NCBI GenBank assembly: GCA_051814705.1
Contig: JBPWQW010000002.1
Span: 319,950 to 383,949, forward strand
DNA length: 64,000 nucleotides
From: Geojedonia sp051814705
GTDB taxonomy: Bacteria > Bacteroidota > Bacteroidia > Flavobacteriales > Flavobacteriaceae
Direction: 5' to 3'
Under the pieces are notes generated by a model, which saw nothing but the letters and a program-made list of their open reading frames with translations, made no database searches and was not told where the DNA came from. Every line of letters begins with the position of its first letter. Positions within the stretch are counted from its first letter, which is position 1. A program made the translations under genes and the position numbers. Shown piece after piece: positions 33,004 through 42,269 of the stretch.

Positions 33004-34914
33004 ATGGGAAAAGTTTTGACTTACAGTCGTTTTACCGATTTTGATATTTCACTTTTTAAATCTGGTAAGCACTATCGTTTATACGAAAAATTTGGTTCCC
33101 ATATCACAACCTTAAATGGTGTGGAAGGCACTTATTTTGCGGTTTGGGCTCCAAGTGCCAAAATGGTTTCTGTTATTGGAGATTTTAATTATTGGATAGA
33201 AGGTGAGCATCAACTCCATGTGCGTTGGGATGGTAGTGGAATTTGGGAGGGATTTATTCCAGGTGCAGGTAAAGGAAGTGCATATAAATATAAAATCCAA
33301 AGCCATAATAAAGATATAAAAACGGAAAAGGCCGATCCTTATGCCCGTCGTTGTGAGCACCCGCCAAAAACAGCATCTATTGTTTGGGACGAACCTTATG
33401 CTTGGAAAGATTCCAAATGGATGAAAAAACGACAAAAACACAATGCATTAGATGCTCCTTATTCGGTTTATGAAGTGCATTTGGGGTCTTGGAAAAAACA
33501 GATTAAAGAGAATCGCTTTTTGTCTTATGTGGAATTGGCCGACGATTTAGTGACCTATTTAAAAGACATGAACTTTACTCATGTAGAGTTGATGCCAGTT
33601 ATGGAATTTCCTTATGACCCAAGTTGGGGTTACCAGCTTACTGGTTATTTTGCGCCAACATCACGCTTTGGTTATCCTGAAGAATTTAAATTGTTGGTCG
33701 ATAAACTGCACCAAAATGATATAGGAATTATTTTAGATTGGGTACCATCTCATTTTCCTGAAGACGCTCATGGACTCGGGTTTTTTGATGGCTCCTGTTT
33801 GTATGAACACCCCGATAAACGCAGAGGCTATCATCCCGATTGGAAAAGTTTAATTTTTAATTATGGTCGTAATGAAGTCAAATCGTTTTTAATCAGTAAT
33901 GCCATTTTTTGGTTAGATCAATACCACGCCGATGGACTGCGCGTGGATGCTGTGGCGTCCATGTTATTTTTGGACTATTCCCGAGACGAGGGTGAATGGG
34001 AACCAAATATATATGGCGGTCGTGAAAATTTGGAAGCCATTGCATTTATGAAAGAAATGAATGAAGCAGTGTATAGTAGTTTTCCTGATGTGCAAACCAT
34101 TGCCGAAGAGTCGACCGCTTTTCCGGGTGTTTCCAAACCTACTTTTCTTGGAGGACTGGGTTTTGGAATGAAGTGGATGATGGGTTGGATGCATGATACC
34201 CTCGATTATTTTTCTAAGGAACCCATATACAGAAGGCATCATCAAAACGACTTAACTTTTAGTATGACCTATGCCTTTACCGAAAATTTTATGTTGCCGT
34301 TAAGCCATGACGAAGTCGTATATGGAAAACAGTCGATTTTAGGTAAAATGCCGGGTGATGAGTGGCAACGTTTTGCAAATTTACGTTTATTATATAGCTA
34401 TATGTTCACCCACCCTGGAACGAAATTGCTGTTTCAGGGATCTGAATTTGGGCAAAGTAGCGAATGGAATTTTCAGCAAAGCTTAGATTGGCATCTATTA
34501 CAATATGATGTTCATAAAGGTGTACAAACTTTGATTAGAGATTTAAACGCCTTCTATAAAAATGAACCCGCGTTGTCGCAAAAGCAATTTCAAGCTGAAG
34601 GATTTGAATGGATAGATTATAGTGATGCCGAAAATTCAGTATTGGTTTATATTAGAAAAGGGAACAAGACTGAAGATGATATTGTTATTGCCTGCAATAT
34701 GACCCCAATACCAAGAGAAAATTATAAAATAGGATTGCCTAGAAAAGGAAAGCTTGTAGAGATATTTAACAGCGACAAAAAAGAATATGCAGGTTCGGGT
34801 GAATTTAAGAATAAACTAAAATCTTCTAAAAAAGCAACATGGCATTTTAGGGATCATTCCATCGACATCACAATCCCTCCATTGGCTATGGTGGCATTTA
34901 AGTATCAGCAATAA
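33004..34914 (+). CDS. glgB: 1,4-alpha-glucan branching enzyme
   Basis: This 636-residue GH13 enzyme introduces alpha-1,6 branches. A CBM48 domain (about 25-125: GTYFAVWAPSAKMVSVIGDFN) precedes the catalytic barrel. Motifs are VELMPVMEFPYDPSWGYQ, the nucleophile D315 in GLRVDAVASML, the acid/base E368 in TIAEESTAFPGV and the LSHDEVVYGK third acidic residue. The extra N-terminal domain of E. coli GlgB is absent, as in many short forms. It is the last gene of the tight glgE-mak-glgB group. GH31 follows after 156 bases. Confidence 0.95.
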   Translation: MGKVLTYSRFTDFDISLFKSGKHYRLYEKFGSHITTLNGVEGTYFAVWAPSAKMVSVIGDFNYWIEGEHQLHVRWDGSGIWEGFIPGAGKGSAYKYKIQSHNKDIKTEKADPYARRCEHPPKTASIVWDEPYAWKDSKWMKKRQKHNALDAPYSVYEVHLGSWKKQIKENRFLSYVELADDLVTYLKDMNFTHVELMPVMEFPYDPSWGYQLTGYFAPTSRFGYPEEFKLLVDKLHQNDIGIILDWVPSHFPEDAHGLGFFDGSCLYEHPDKRRGYHPDWKSLIFNYGRNEVKSFLISNAIFWLDQYHADGLRVDAVASMLFLDYSRDEGEWEPNIYGGRENLEAIAFMKEMNEAVYSSFPDVQTIAEESTAFPGVSKPTFLGGLGFGMKWMMGWMHDTLDYFSKEPIYRRHHQNDLTFSMTYAFTENFMLPLSHDEVVYGKQSILGKMPGDEWQRFANLRLLYSYMFTHPGTKLLFQGSEFGQSSEWNFQQSLDWHLLQYDVHKGVQTLIRDLNAFYKNEPALSQKQFQAEGFEWIDYSDAENSVLVYIRKGNKTEDDIVIACNMTPIPRENYKIGLPRKGKLVEIFNSDKKEYAGSGEFKNKLKSSKKATWHFRDHSIDITIPPLAMVAFKYQQ

Positions 34915-35070
34915 AAGAATTTTGTATTGATAAAAGTGTGATTAATTATCAAATTACTAAAATTTACCAGCAAAACCTAAAGAGGACATAAAACAGGCAA
35001 ATTGTTTGTAATAATTGTTTAATATGTCTTAACTAATGCTTTTTTTTACATCCGCTAAGCAAATTATAAT

Positions 35071-37476
35071 ATGATTGTCAATACCGAATTAGAGTATAAA
35101 GGAAATTTATTTCCTTCAAAAATAATAGACTTCAGAAAAGACGTTGACGCTTTATATTTTACAACCGAAAATGATGTCATTCTTCAACTAACGATATTAA
35201 GAGATAGTGTCTTAAGGTTTCGATATACCACGACAGGAAATTTTGAAAAAGATTTCTCCTACGCTATTACAAAATACGCCAGTTCAGGATACAACAAATT
35301 ATTAATTGAAGAAGAAAAAGACAGCTATGTCGTTACAACTTCTAAATTAATTTGTAAGATATCTAAAGAAAATCTTGAAGTTACTTTATACGATGCTCAG
35401 GATGGAATTTTAATTAATCAAGACGAGGCAGGTTTTCATTGGGAAGAAAATTATCAACATGGTGGTAACATTGTTAAAATGAGCAAAGTTGCCCAAAATG
35501 GAGAGAGTTATTATGGTTTGGGAGACAAGCCTGTACATTTAAATTTAAAAGGCAAGCGTTATGAAAATTGGGTAACCGACTCCTACGCTTTTGATAAAGA
35601 TACAGATCCCATTTACAAAGCGATTCCATTTTATACCGGCTTAAGTAATAAAAAAGCCTATGGAATCTTTTTTGACAATACCTTTAGAACCTTTTTTGAT
35701 TTTGCGCAAGAGCGCAGAAATGTAACAAGCTTTTGGGCAGATGGTGGCGAAATGAACTATTATTTCATTTATGGCCCACAATTAAACGATGTTGTAGAAA
35801 GTTATAGCGATTTAACTGGAAAACCGCACCAATTGCCACCACTATGGGCCTTAGGCTTTCACCAATGTAAATGGAGCTATTATCCGGAGAGCAAAGTAAA
35901 AGAAATTACATCGACTTTTAGGAAGCTTAAAATACCTTGTGACGCCATTTATTTGGATATTGATTATATGGATGGGTTTAGATGTTTTACTTGGAATAAA
36001 GACTATTTTCCAGATCCCAAACGTATGGTCAAAGAATTATTGGACGACGGATTTAAAACAGTTGCCATTATAGATCCAGGCATTAAAATCGATAAGGAGT
36101 ATTCGGTATTTAAGGAAGCATTAGAAAAAGGCTATTTCTGTAAACGTGCAGATGGTCCATATATGAAGGGAAAAGTTTGGCCCGGTGAATGTTATTTTCC
36201 AGATTTCACAAATCCTGAAGCGAGGGAATGGTGGTCTGGCTTGTACAAAGAACTTATAGGCGACATTGGAGTTAAGGGCGTTTGGAATGATATGAACGAA
36301 CCCGCAGTTATGGAAGTACCCAACAAAACATTTCCAGATGATGTACGTCACGATTATGATGGAAATCCTTGTAGCCACAGAAAAGCTCATAATGTTTATG
36401 GCATGCAAATGGCGCGTGCTACCTATCAGGGATTAAAAAAATATGTCTACCCTAAGCGACCATTTGTAATTACTAGAGCAGCTTATTCTGGAACGCAACG
36501 GTATTCTTCTACTTGGACAGGCGATAATGTCGCTTCATGGGAACATTTATGGATTGCCAATATACAAACACAACGTTTGGCCATGTCGGGATATTCGTTT
36601 GCAGGCAGTGATATTGGGGGTTTTGCCGAACAACCACAGGGCGAGCTGTTTACCAGATGGATTCAACTAGGGGCTTTTCATCCATTTTTTAGAGTCCATT
36701 CTTCAGGTGATCACGGCGATCAGGAACCTTGGGCTTTTGATGAAGATGTAACAGCCATTGTTAGAAAGTTTATTGAAATCAGATATCAATTATTGCCCTA
36801 TTTATATACCGCCTTTTGGCATCATGTCAATGAAGGCACTCCTATTTTAAAATCGTTGGTTTTGTATGATCAAGACGATGTCAACACCCATTACAGGACT
36901 GATGAGTTTATATATGGCAACAAAATTTTGGTTTGCCCAATTTTAGAACCCAACGCTAAAGGTAGACGTATGTATGTACCAAAAGGGAAATGGTTTAATT
37001 ATTGGACCGATGATATTATAGCAGGTGGCAAGGAAATGTGGGTTGATGCCGATATTGACAGCATGCCAATATTTGTAAAAGCAGGAGCGGTTATACCAAA
37101 ATATCCTATTCAACAATATGTGGACGAGAAACCACTAGAGATATTAACATTAGACGTCTATTACAAAGTTGGTAAAGAGGATTCTACCTTATATGACGAT
37201 GTTCATGATGGCTACGATTATACCAAAGGGCGTTATAGTCTCAGGACCTTTAAATTAACAGGCAGACCTAATGAATTGATTATTCAACAACATAAAGAAG
37301 GGAAATATTCAGCCGATTACGAAAATTTCGAAATACATTTTCATGGATTACCTTTTACAATCAATAAAATTCAAATCGATAATGTAGAGATTTCAATCCA
37401 AGATTTAAAAATTAACGGATCGAGTTCTATGATTATTGAAAAGAATTTTACACAGTTGCATTTGATTGGCGAATAG
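35071..37476 (+). CDS. Glycoside hydrolase family 31 alpha-glucosidase
   Basis: This 801-residue GH31 enzyme releases alpha-linked glucose from non-reducing ends. The N-terminal beta domain spans about 1-250. The barrel has YLDIDYMDGFRCFTWN, the nucleophile D407 in GVWNDMNEPAVM, the acid/base D485 in TWTGDNVASW and FRVHSSGD. There is no signal peptide, so it acts in the cytoplasm. Its place after the glucan operon points to turnover of the alpha-glucan or its malto-oligosaccharides, but GH31 also includes transglucosidases. The 156-base spacer may hold its own promoter, though no good box was found. Confidence 0.88.
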   Translation: MIVNTELEYKGNLFPSKIIDFRKDVDALYFTTENDVILQLTILRDSVLRFRYTTTGNFEKDFSYAITKYASSGYNKLLIEEEKDSYVVTTSKLICKISKENLEVTLYDAQDGILINQDEAGFHWEENYQHGGNIVKMSKVAQNGESYYGLGDKPVHLNLKGKRYENWVTDSYAFDKDTDPIYKAIPFYTGLSNKKAYGIFFDNTFRTFFDFAQERRNVTSFWADGGEMNYYFIYGPQLNDVVESYSDLTGKPHQLPPLWALGFHQCKWSYYPESKVKEITSTFRKLKIPCDAIYLDIDYMDGFRCFTWNKDYFPDPKRMVKELLDDGFKTVAIIDPGIKIDKEYSVFKEALEKGYFCKRADGPYMKGKVWPGECYFPDFTNPEAREWWSGLYKELIGDIGVKGVWNDMNEPAVMEVPNKTFPDDVRHDYDGNPCSHRKAHNVYGMQMARATYQGLKKYVYPKRPFVITRAAYSGTQRYSSTWTGDNVASWEHLWIANIQTQRLAMSGYSFAGSDIGGFAEQPQGELFTRWIQLGAFHPFFRVHSSGDHGDQEPWAFDEDVTAIVRKFIEIRYQLLPYLYTAFWHHVNEGTPILKSLVLYDQDDVNTHYRTDEFIYGNKILVCPILEPNAKGRRMYVPKGKWFNYWTDDIIAGGKEMWVDADIDSMPIFVKAGAVIPKYPIQQYVDEKPLEILTLDVYYKVGKEDSTLYDDVHDGYDYTKGRYSLRTFKLTGRPNELIIQQHKEGKYSADYENFEIHFHGLPFTINKIQIDNVEISIQDLKINGSSSMIIEKNFTQLHLIGE

Positions 37477-37535
37477 AAATAAACGCTTAATTCATTTGTA
37501 GCGAATTATGTAAATCTTGAATTAAATTTTGTAAT

Positions 37536-37543
37536 TATTTTTG
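37536..37543 (+). promoter_or_regulatory. Candidate -7 box for the M48 peptidase gene
   Basis: TATTTTTG matches TAnnTTTG. A TTG lies at 37517-37519, 16 bases upstream, at the short end of the usual spacing. Confidence 0.45.
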
Positions 37544-37589
37544 GAATGAATTTTGTAATTTTAAACTCAAATTTATAAAATAAACGGAT

Positions 37590-38426
37590 ATGAAATTTAA
37601 GAATAGTTTAGTGACTTTTTTCACAACGATATTGATTTTATCCTGTGCGACTAATCCTTTTACAGGAAATAAAACCTTGGCACTTGTACCAAATTCTCAA
37701 ATATTTCCCACGGCTTTTGCGCAATACGATCAATTTTTGTCTGAAAATAAGGTGGTAAAGAATACTGCAAATGCAGAAATGATTAAACGTGTTGGTGAAC
37801 GTATTGCAGCTGCATCTGAACGGTGGTTGGACGCTAATGGTTATAAAGGATATTTGAAAGATTATAAATGGGAATACCATTTAGTTGAAGATAAGGCTGT
37901 GAATGCTTGGTGTATGCCAGGTGGTAAAATAGTGTTTTATACAGGTATATTACCAATTGCCGAAAACGAGACCGCTATAGCTGCTATTATGGGTCACGAA
38001 GTTGCTCATGCTTTAGCAAACCATGGACAACAACGAATGAGTTCTGGCGTTTTACAGCAAGTAGGAGCCGTTGGAGTTGGAGTGGCCACAAGCGGTAAAT
38101 CAACCGAAGCCCAACAAGCTTGGATGCAAGCTTACGGTGTAGGTTCAACAGTAGGTGTCATGCTGCCATTTGGTAGAAGCCATGAAAGTCAAGCTGATGA
38201 GATTGGTATAAAATTAATGGCCATTGCGGGTTATAATCCAGATGAAGCTGTAGCGTTGTGGAAGCGTATGAAAGCCAATAGCGGAGGACAATCCCCACCA
38301 GAATTTTTAAGTACCCATCCATCCAACGACTCGAGAATATCTAACTTAACCCAACTGGCACCAAAAGCAAAAGTTGAAGCTGCAAAATTTGGTGTAACCT
38401 CATTTAGACCTTTGGGAAAATACTAA
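37590..38426 (+). CDS. M48 family metallopeptidase lipoprotein
   Basis: This 278-residue exported protein has a lipobox ending at Cys19 (ILILSC). The zinc site is HEVAH (H136, E137, H140), with the third ligand in SHESQADEIG. Homologues include BepA and LoiP, periplasmic peptidases that guard outer-membrane protein assembly; no TPR domain like that of BepA is present. The N-terminal CATNPFTGNKTLALVP is typical of this lipoprotein subgroup. A hairpin with T-run lies directly after it. Confidence 0.9.
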   Translation: MKFKNSLVTFFTTILILSCATNPFTGNKTLALVPNSQIFPTAFAQYDQFLSENKVVKNTANAEMIKRVGERIAAASERWLDANGYKGYLKDYKWEYHLVEDKAVNAWCMPGGKIVFYTGILPIAENETAIAAIMGHEVAHALANHGQQRMSSGVLQQVGAVGVGVATSGKSTEAQQAWMQAYGVGSTVGVMLPFGRSHESQADEIGIKLMAIAGYNPDEAVALWKRMKANSGGQSPPEFLSTHPSNDSRISNLTQLAPKAKVEAAKFGVTSFRPLGKY

Positions 38427-38456
38427 AAGTCAATTAAAAATATTTGTTTACTTTAG

Positions 38457-38484
38457 AAGCTGCTCATAAAAGGGCAGCTTTTTT
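38457..38484 (+). terminator. Hairpin with T-run abutting the MFS start codon
   Basis: AAGCTGC (38457-38463) pairs with GCAGCTT (38474-38480), followed by T to 38484. The MFS start ATG is at 38485, with no spacer for a normal ribosome site. Confidence 0.7.
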
Positions 38485-39822
38485 ATGAAACCACTTGAAA
38501 AAGGAAGTGCAAAACTTCTTAATGCCTGGGCATTCTACGATTGGGCGAATTCGGTTTATACCCTTACTATTGCTTCCTCAATTTTTCCTATCTATTATTC
38601 TTCATTATTTGTTTCAGAAATAAAAAAAGTAGATGCTTTTGGTTTTGAATTTAAAAGTACAGCCATAATTACCTTTGTTACCGCTTTTACATTTTTAGTA
38701 GTAGCGATTAGTTCTCCTTTACTTTCTGGAATAGCAGATTATATTGGTAATAAAAAAGGCTTCATGAAGTTTTTTTGTTATACGGGAGGACTAGGGTGTA
38801 TTGGGTTGTATTGGTTTAGTCTTGAACATATTTATATAAGCCTTTTGTTCTACTTTATGGGGCTCATTGGATATTGGGGCAGTTTGGTCTATTACAATTC
38901 TTATCTACCCGATATTGCCTATCCGGAGCAACAGGATGCTGTAAGTGCGAAAGGATTTAGTTTGGGATATATTGGCAGTGTGATCTTGCTGCTGATTAAT
39001 TTGGCCATGGTCATGAAGCCAGAGTGGTTTGGTTTTGATATTGGTACAACTGAAGCATCTTTAAATGCTGCCAAAACCGAAGCCATGAAAACAGCGTTTA
39101 TAACTGTTGGACTATGGTGGATTGTATTTAGTCAATATACATTTTATGTGTTGCCTAAAGGCACATCAACTGGTCATAAGGTTACAAAGAACATAATTTT
39201 TAACGGTTTTAAGGAACTGCGATTGGTTTGGAGTGAACTGCTTCGGGATTTAAGGTTAAAACGATATTTAAGTGCATTTTTCGTATTTAGTATGGCCGTA
39301 CAAACAATTATGTTAGTAGCGGTATATTTTGGGGAAGAAGAAATTGCATGGGAAGACAGTACCCAAAAAACCATGGGTTTGATAATTAGCATTTTAATCA
39401 TTCAACTAGTGGCGATCGTAGGGGCTATCCTGACCTCAAGGGCATCACAAAAATTTGGAAATATAAAAACGCTGATCGTTGTTAATTTTATATGGATGGG
39501 CTTGTGTTTTTATGCTTATTTTATGATGACTCCAATAGACTTTTATATTGCTGCAGGTATGGTAGGAATGGTTATGGGTGGTATCCAAGCTTTGGCAAGA
39601 TCGACCTATTCCAAGTTTTTGCCCGAAACAAAGGACACAACCTCATACTTTAGTTTTTATGATGTGGTAGAAAAAATTGGAATCGTGATTGGCATGATTA
39701 TTTTTGGAACCATTGATCAAATAACGGGAAGTATGCGCAATTCTATTTTGTTTTTGTTTGTATTCTTTTTAATTGGAATTGTATTGTTATTTAGAGTTCC
39801 CAAAAAATCCACGATACACTAA
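38485..39822 (+). CDS. MFS transporter, UMF1/Atg22-like family
   Basis: This 445-residue protein has about 12 predicted membrane helices. The N-terminal LLNAWAFYDWANSVYTLTI and the interhelical GGIQALARSTYSKFLPE are diagnostic of the UMF1 group, related to the vacuolar amino-acid effluxer Atg22. The substrate is unknown. An efflux role for amino acids or sugars is speculation. The start at 38485 is the only one that keeps the conserved N-terminus, yet it lies right after a terminator-like hairpin. A shared terminator separates it from the convergent GIN gene. Confidence 0.88.
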   Translation: MKPLEKGSAKLLNAWAFYDWANSVYTLTIASSIFPIYYSSLFVSEIKKVDAFGFEFKSTAIITFVTAFTFLVVAISSPLLSGIADYIGNKKGFMKFFCYTGGLGCIGLYWFSLEHIYISLLFYFMGLIGYWGSLVYYNSYLPDIAYPEQQDAVSAKGFSLGYIGSVILLLINLAMVMKPEWFGFDIGTTEASLNAAKTEAMKTAFITVGLWWIVFSQYTFYVLPKGTSTGHKVTKNIIFNGFKELRLVWSELLRDLRLKRYLSAFFVFSMAVQTIMLVAVYFGEEEIAWEDSTQKTMGLIISILIIQLVAIVGAILTSRASQKFGNIKTLIVVNFIWMGLCFYAYFMMTPIDFYIAAGMVGMVMGGIQALARSTYSKFLPETKDTTSYFSFYDVVEKIGIVIGMIIFGTIDQITGSMRNSILFLFVFFLIGIVLLFRVPKKSTIH

Positions 39823-39855
39823 AAAGCCATTCCCTGAAATGGAGAATGACTTTTT
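39821..39855. terminator. Two-way terminator between the MFS and head-GIN genes
   Basis: AAAAAG..CATTC pairs with GAATG..CTTTTT with small bulges. It overlaps the MFS stop codon and lies 20 bases from the convergent gene's stop. Confidence 0.7.
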
Positions 39856-39874
39856 AATGCTATAACACTTAAAA

Positions 39875-40606
39875 TTAATGGCTCCTAATACTGCCTGATC
39901 CGGCAACTTTGGAGTCTTCTTTTTTAGGATTTCCCTTATATTCAATATCACCAGAACCAGCAATACGTGCTTTTAAGCTTTCATTGCTCACTACTTCAGC
40001 ATCGCCAGAACCTGCTATGGCGACATCGGTCGTGTTGGCCTGTAAATTGAATCCGTGAAAATCTCCCGAACCAGCTACTTTGGCTTCTAAATAATTTGTG
40101 TTTCCTTTTAGAGTTAAATCTCCTGATCCTGCTATACTCCCTTTTACACTAGAAGTTTCGATAGTTAAAACCATATCACCCGAACCTGAAAGTGACACTT
40201 TTAGGTCGGTTGCCGTAATGGTATCGGTATTGGATAAATTCCCAGAACCAGCAAGGGAAACATTATCGATGTCTTTAAATGGAATCGTTATTTTAATGGT
40301 ATTGCTTAAAGTTGTTCTTAAATTGATGTTTTTTTCAGTTTTCACAACTAGCTTACGATCCTTTACTTCGGTAACAATGTATTTGAGTAAATTTTCTTCG
40401 CCTTCAAGCGTGAGTTTGCCTTCAGTTCCAGCTACCAAAATATAGTCGAATGAACCCTCGCAGCTAATGCTATCATATTCTGCTGTTGTTCTAGTAATAG
40501 TTGTGACGTTGCCGTTGCCTTTAATCTTCTCTCCATTTCCCCATGATTGAGCATAACTTAGGTTTAAAAACAATAGAGTTGTTACTGTTAAAATTGATGT
40601 TTTCAT
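39875..40606 (-). CDS. Head-GIN (DUF2807) putative auto-transporter adhesin
   Basis: This 243-residue secreted protein (signal about 1-19, ending LSYAQ) has the GIN-domain pattern. A lead segment (RTTAEYDSISCEGSFDYILV) is followed by seven rungs each carrying AGSG, SGSG or similar turns (VSLAGSGNL, VSLSGSGDM, GSIAGSGDL, AKVAGSGDF, VAIAGSGDA, ARIAGSGDI, SKVAGSGSI). This predicts a right-handed beta-solenoid. It is the last gene of the sigma/anti-sigma/surface-protein operon, 19 bases after the previous gene. The family is often annotated as adhesin, but the function is not proven. Confidence 0.87.
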   Translation of the reverse strand: MKTSILTVTTLLFLNLSYAQSWGNGEKIKGNGNVTTITRTTAEYDSISCEGSFDYILVAGTEGKLTLEGEENLLKYIVTEVKDRKLVVKTEKNINLRTTLSNTIKITIPFKDIDNVSLAGSGNLSNTDTITATDLKVSLSGSGDMVLTIETSSVKGSIAGSGDLTLKGNTNYLEAKVAGSGDFHGFNLQANTTDVAIAGSGDAEVVSNESLKARIAGSGDIEYKGNPKKEDSKVAGSGSIRSH

Positions 40607-40625
40607 TGTACTGTTCGTTTTTTGA

Positions 40626-41723
40626 TTATTTAATTTTTTTGAGTGATACGCTACCGTAATCGGAGTTTATTTTAATGAGATTACCAGAATTGGAAGTACC
40701 GTAGTACCCTGCATAATAGGTGTCTGAAGATTCTATTTTCTGTTTAGAAATTTCCAAACCTTCTTTATCTCTAAGGGACGCATGCTCCAAATCAATTTCA
40801 AAATTGAAATGATAGGCAGTGTGGTAGCCAATAGTAATACCAACGTATTCGGATTCTATACTAATATTACCGGCATTTGAAGTCATTTGCTTGATTTCAA
40901 TGGAGCCATAATCTGCGTTAATAGTTACATTTTTATATATATCTCCTAAGCGGGCTGTTAAATAATCGCCGTTACCCGTCACATTATTAGCTTTTTCGAT
41001 GTGTACGGAGCCGTAATCACAGTTGTAGTTGACATCTTCGGCAACTTCTACTACAGATTTTGTATAGTCGGCAGTGATTTGTAAATTTTTGGTTTTTCCA
41101 ACAGTAAATCCACTATAATCAGCATTTATTTTACCGCTTTTTATATAGGCAAAGTAGCTGTTATTGGTATAATCAAAATTAAGAACGTTGTTATCGGCCA
41201 TCAGTTCTTTTGTGGTGATTTTCCCATAATCGCAGTTAATGGTTGCTCTTCCTTCCAACTTATCCAAATTAATGCTGCCATAATCATTGTTTAAGTCTAC
41301 ACTATTGGTTATAGGTAATTTTATAATGTAGTTAATCTCCATGTTTACGTTGTTGTTTTTACCCCAACTCCACCAACTGTTGGATTTGTTTTTATTGAAT
41401 AGCGTTTCAGCCTCTACTTTAGACGATGTTACATTAAATTCTATAGTGATGTCATCTAATTTTTTTTGCACTTTTTCCTCATCATTTCCGTTTGTTTTGA
41501 TGCGGACTTCAATTGAGATTGTAGTGCCGTCATAGGTCACTATATCAATGTTTCCATAGCTATTATTAACTTTTAATAAGGCATTTTTATTGACTGTGAA
41601 TTCTTTTTTTATAGTTTTTTCTTTGGTATATTTTCCACTCGACTTTTCAGCATTGTTTCCTAATGCTATTGCCGGAAGCAATAGCAGAATTAAGACTGTT
41701 TTATATAGTAAGGTTGTTTTCAT
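40626..41723 (-). CDS. Secreted beta-solenoid protein with DYGS rungs (DUF4097/GIN-like)
   Basis: This 365-residue protein has a signal peptide (about 1-22). From about residue 145 it shows repeated rungs of roughly 15-20 residues containing the turn DYGS or DYG/DYS: NNDYGSINL, NCDYGKITT, NADYSGFTV, TADYTKSVV, NCDYGSVHI, NADYGSIEI, NSDYGSVSL. This predicts a parallel beta-solenoid related in plan to the GIN protein downstream but with a different turn. Its start overlaps the end of the putative anti-sigma gene by 23 bases. It is probably surface or periplasmic. The function is unknown. Confidence 0.72.
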   Translation of the reverse strand: MKTTLLYKTVLILLLLPAIALGNNAEKSSGKYTKEKTIKKEFTVNKNALLKVNNSYGNIDIVTYDGTTISIEVRIKTNGNDEEKVQKKLDDITIEFNVTSSKVEAETLFNKNKSNSWWSWGKNNNVNMEINYIIKLPITNSVDLNNDYGSINLDKLEGRATINCDYGKITTKELMADNNVLNFDYTNNSYFAYIKSGKINADYSGFTVGKTKNLQITADYTKSVVEVAEDVNYNCDYGSVHIEKANNVTGNGDYLTARLGDIYKNVTINADYGSIEIKQMTSNAGNISIESEYVGITIGYHTAYHFNFEIDLEHASLRDKEGLEISKQKIESSDTYYAGYYGTSNSGNLIKINSDYGSVSLKKIK

Positions 41724-42264
41724 TTTGGTTTGTGTTTAATTGTTTAACTTCTTCTATTTGTTTTAATGCGTTTTGTAACACATCAATTCTATTTTGAAAA
41801 TTTGAAATCATGGCATAAATCACGCGTTTGTCGTCACCACTGTCAGTCAAATTAACTTTTAGGTTTTCATAGTCTTTTTCTAATAGACCTATTTGAATGA
41901 TGGCGTCATGAATTATAATTTCAGTTTTTGGAGAACGTTCCTTATTTAAACTTGCTAATTCTTGAGTAATTGCTGTTGTAAAAAAAGTTTGAGTTTTATA
42001 TAGTTCGGGCGAGATACTTGCCAAATCCTTAGTTTCAGATTGATTTTGAATCACGATTAAGATACTCACACACAATACTACAGAAGCCGCAACAGCCATT
42101 AAGGGTTTCCAGAAACTAGATCGCGTGTAATTTAGCTTGACAATCGTTGTTTCACCTCCTTTTAATTTAGACAAAAACCTAAGCTCGTGCCCATCATTAG
42201 GGTTTTCAACATCAAACTCGTGTTTTAAGTTTTCAAAAAGTGTTTCCAAAGTATTTTTTTTCAT
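41701..42264 (-). CDS. Putative anti-sigma-like single-TM membrane protein
   Basis: This 187-residue protein has a cytoplasmic N-terminus (about 1-53: NTLETLFENLKHEFDVENPNDGHELRFLSKL), one membrane helix (about 54-72) and a periplasmic, helical C-terminal part (LNKERSPKTEIIIHDAIIQI). Size, topology and its place 5 bases after an ECF sigma gene suggest a membrane anti-sigma or sigma-partner protein. The N-terminus shows GHELRFLSKL but no ZAS zinc motif. I cannot place it in a named family with certainty. Confidence 0.65.
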   Translation of the reverse strand: MKKNTLETLFENLKHEFDVENPNDGHELRFLSKLKGGETTIVKLNYTRSSFWKPLMAVAASVVLCVSILIVIQNQSETKDLASISPELYKTQTFFTTAITQELASLNKERSPKTEIIIHDAIIQIGLLEKDYENLKVNLTDSGDDKRVIYAMISNFQNRIDVLQNALKQIEEVKQLNTNQNENNLTI

Positions 42265-42269
42265 GGTTA

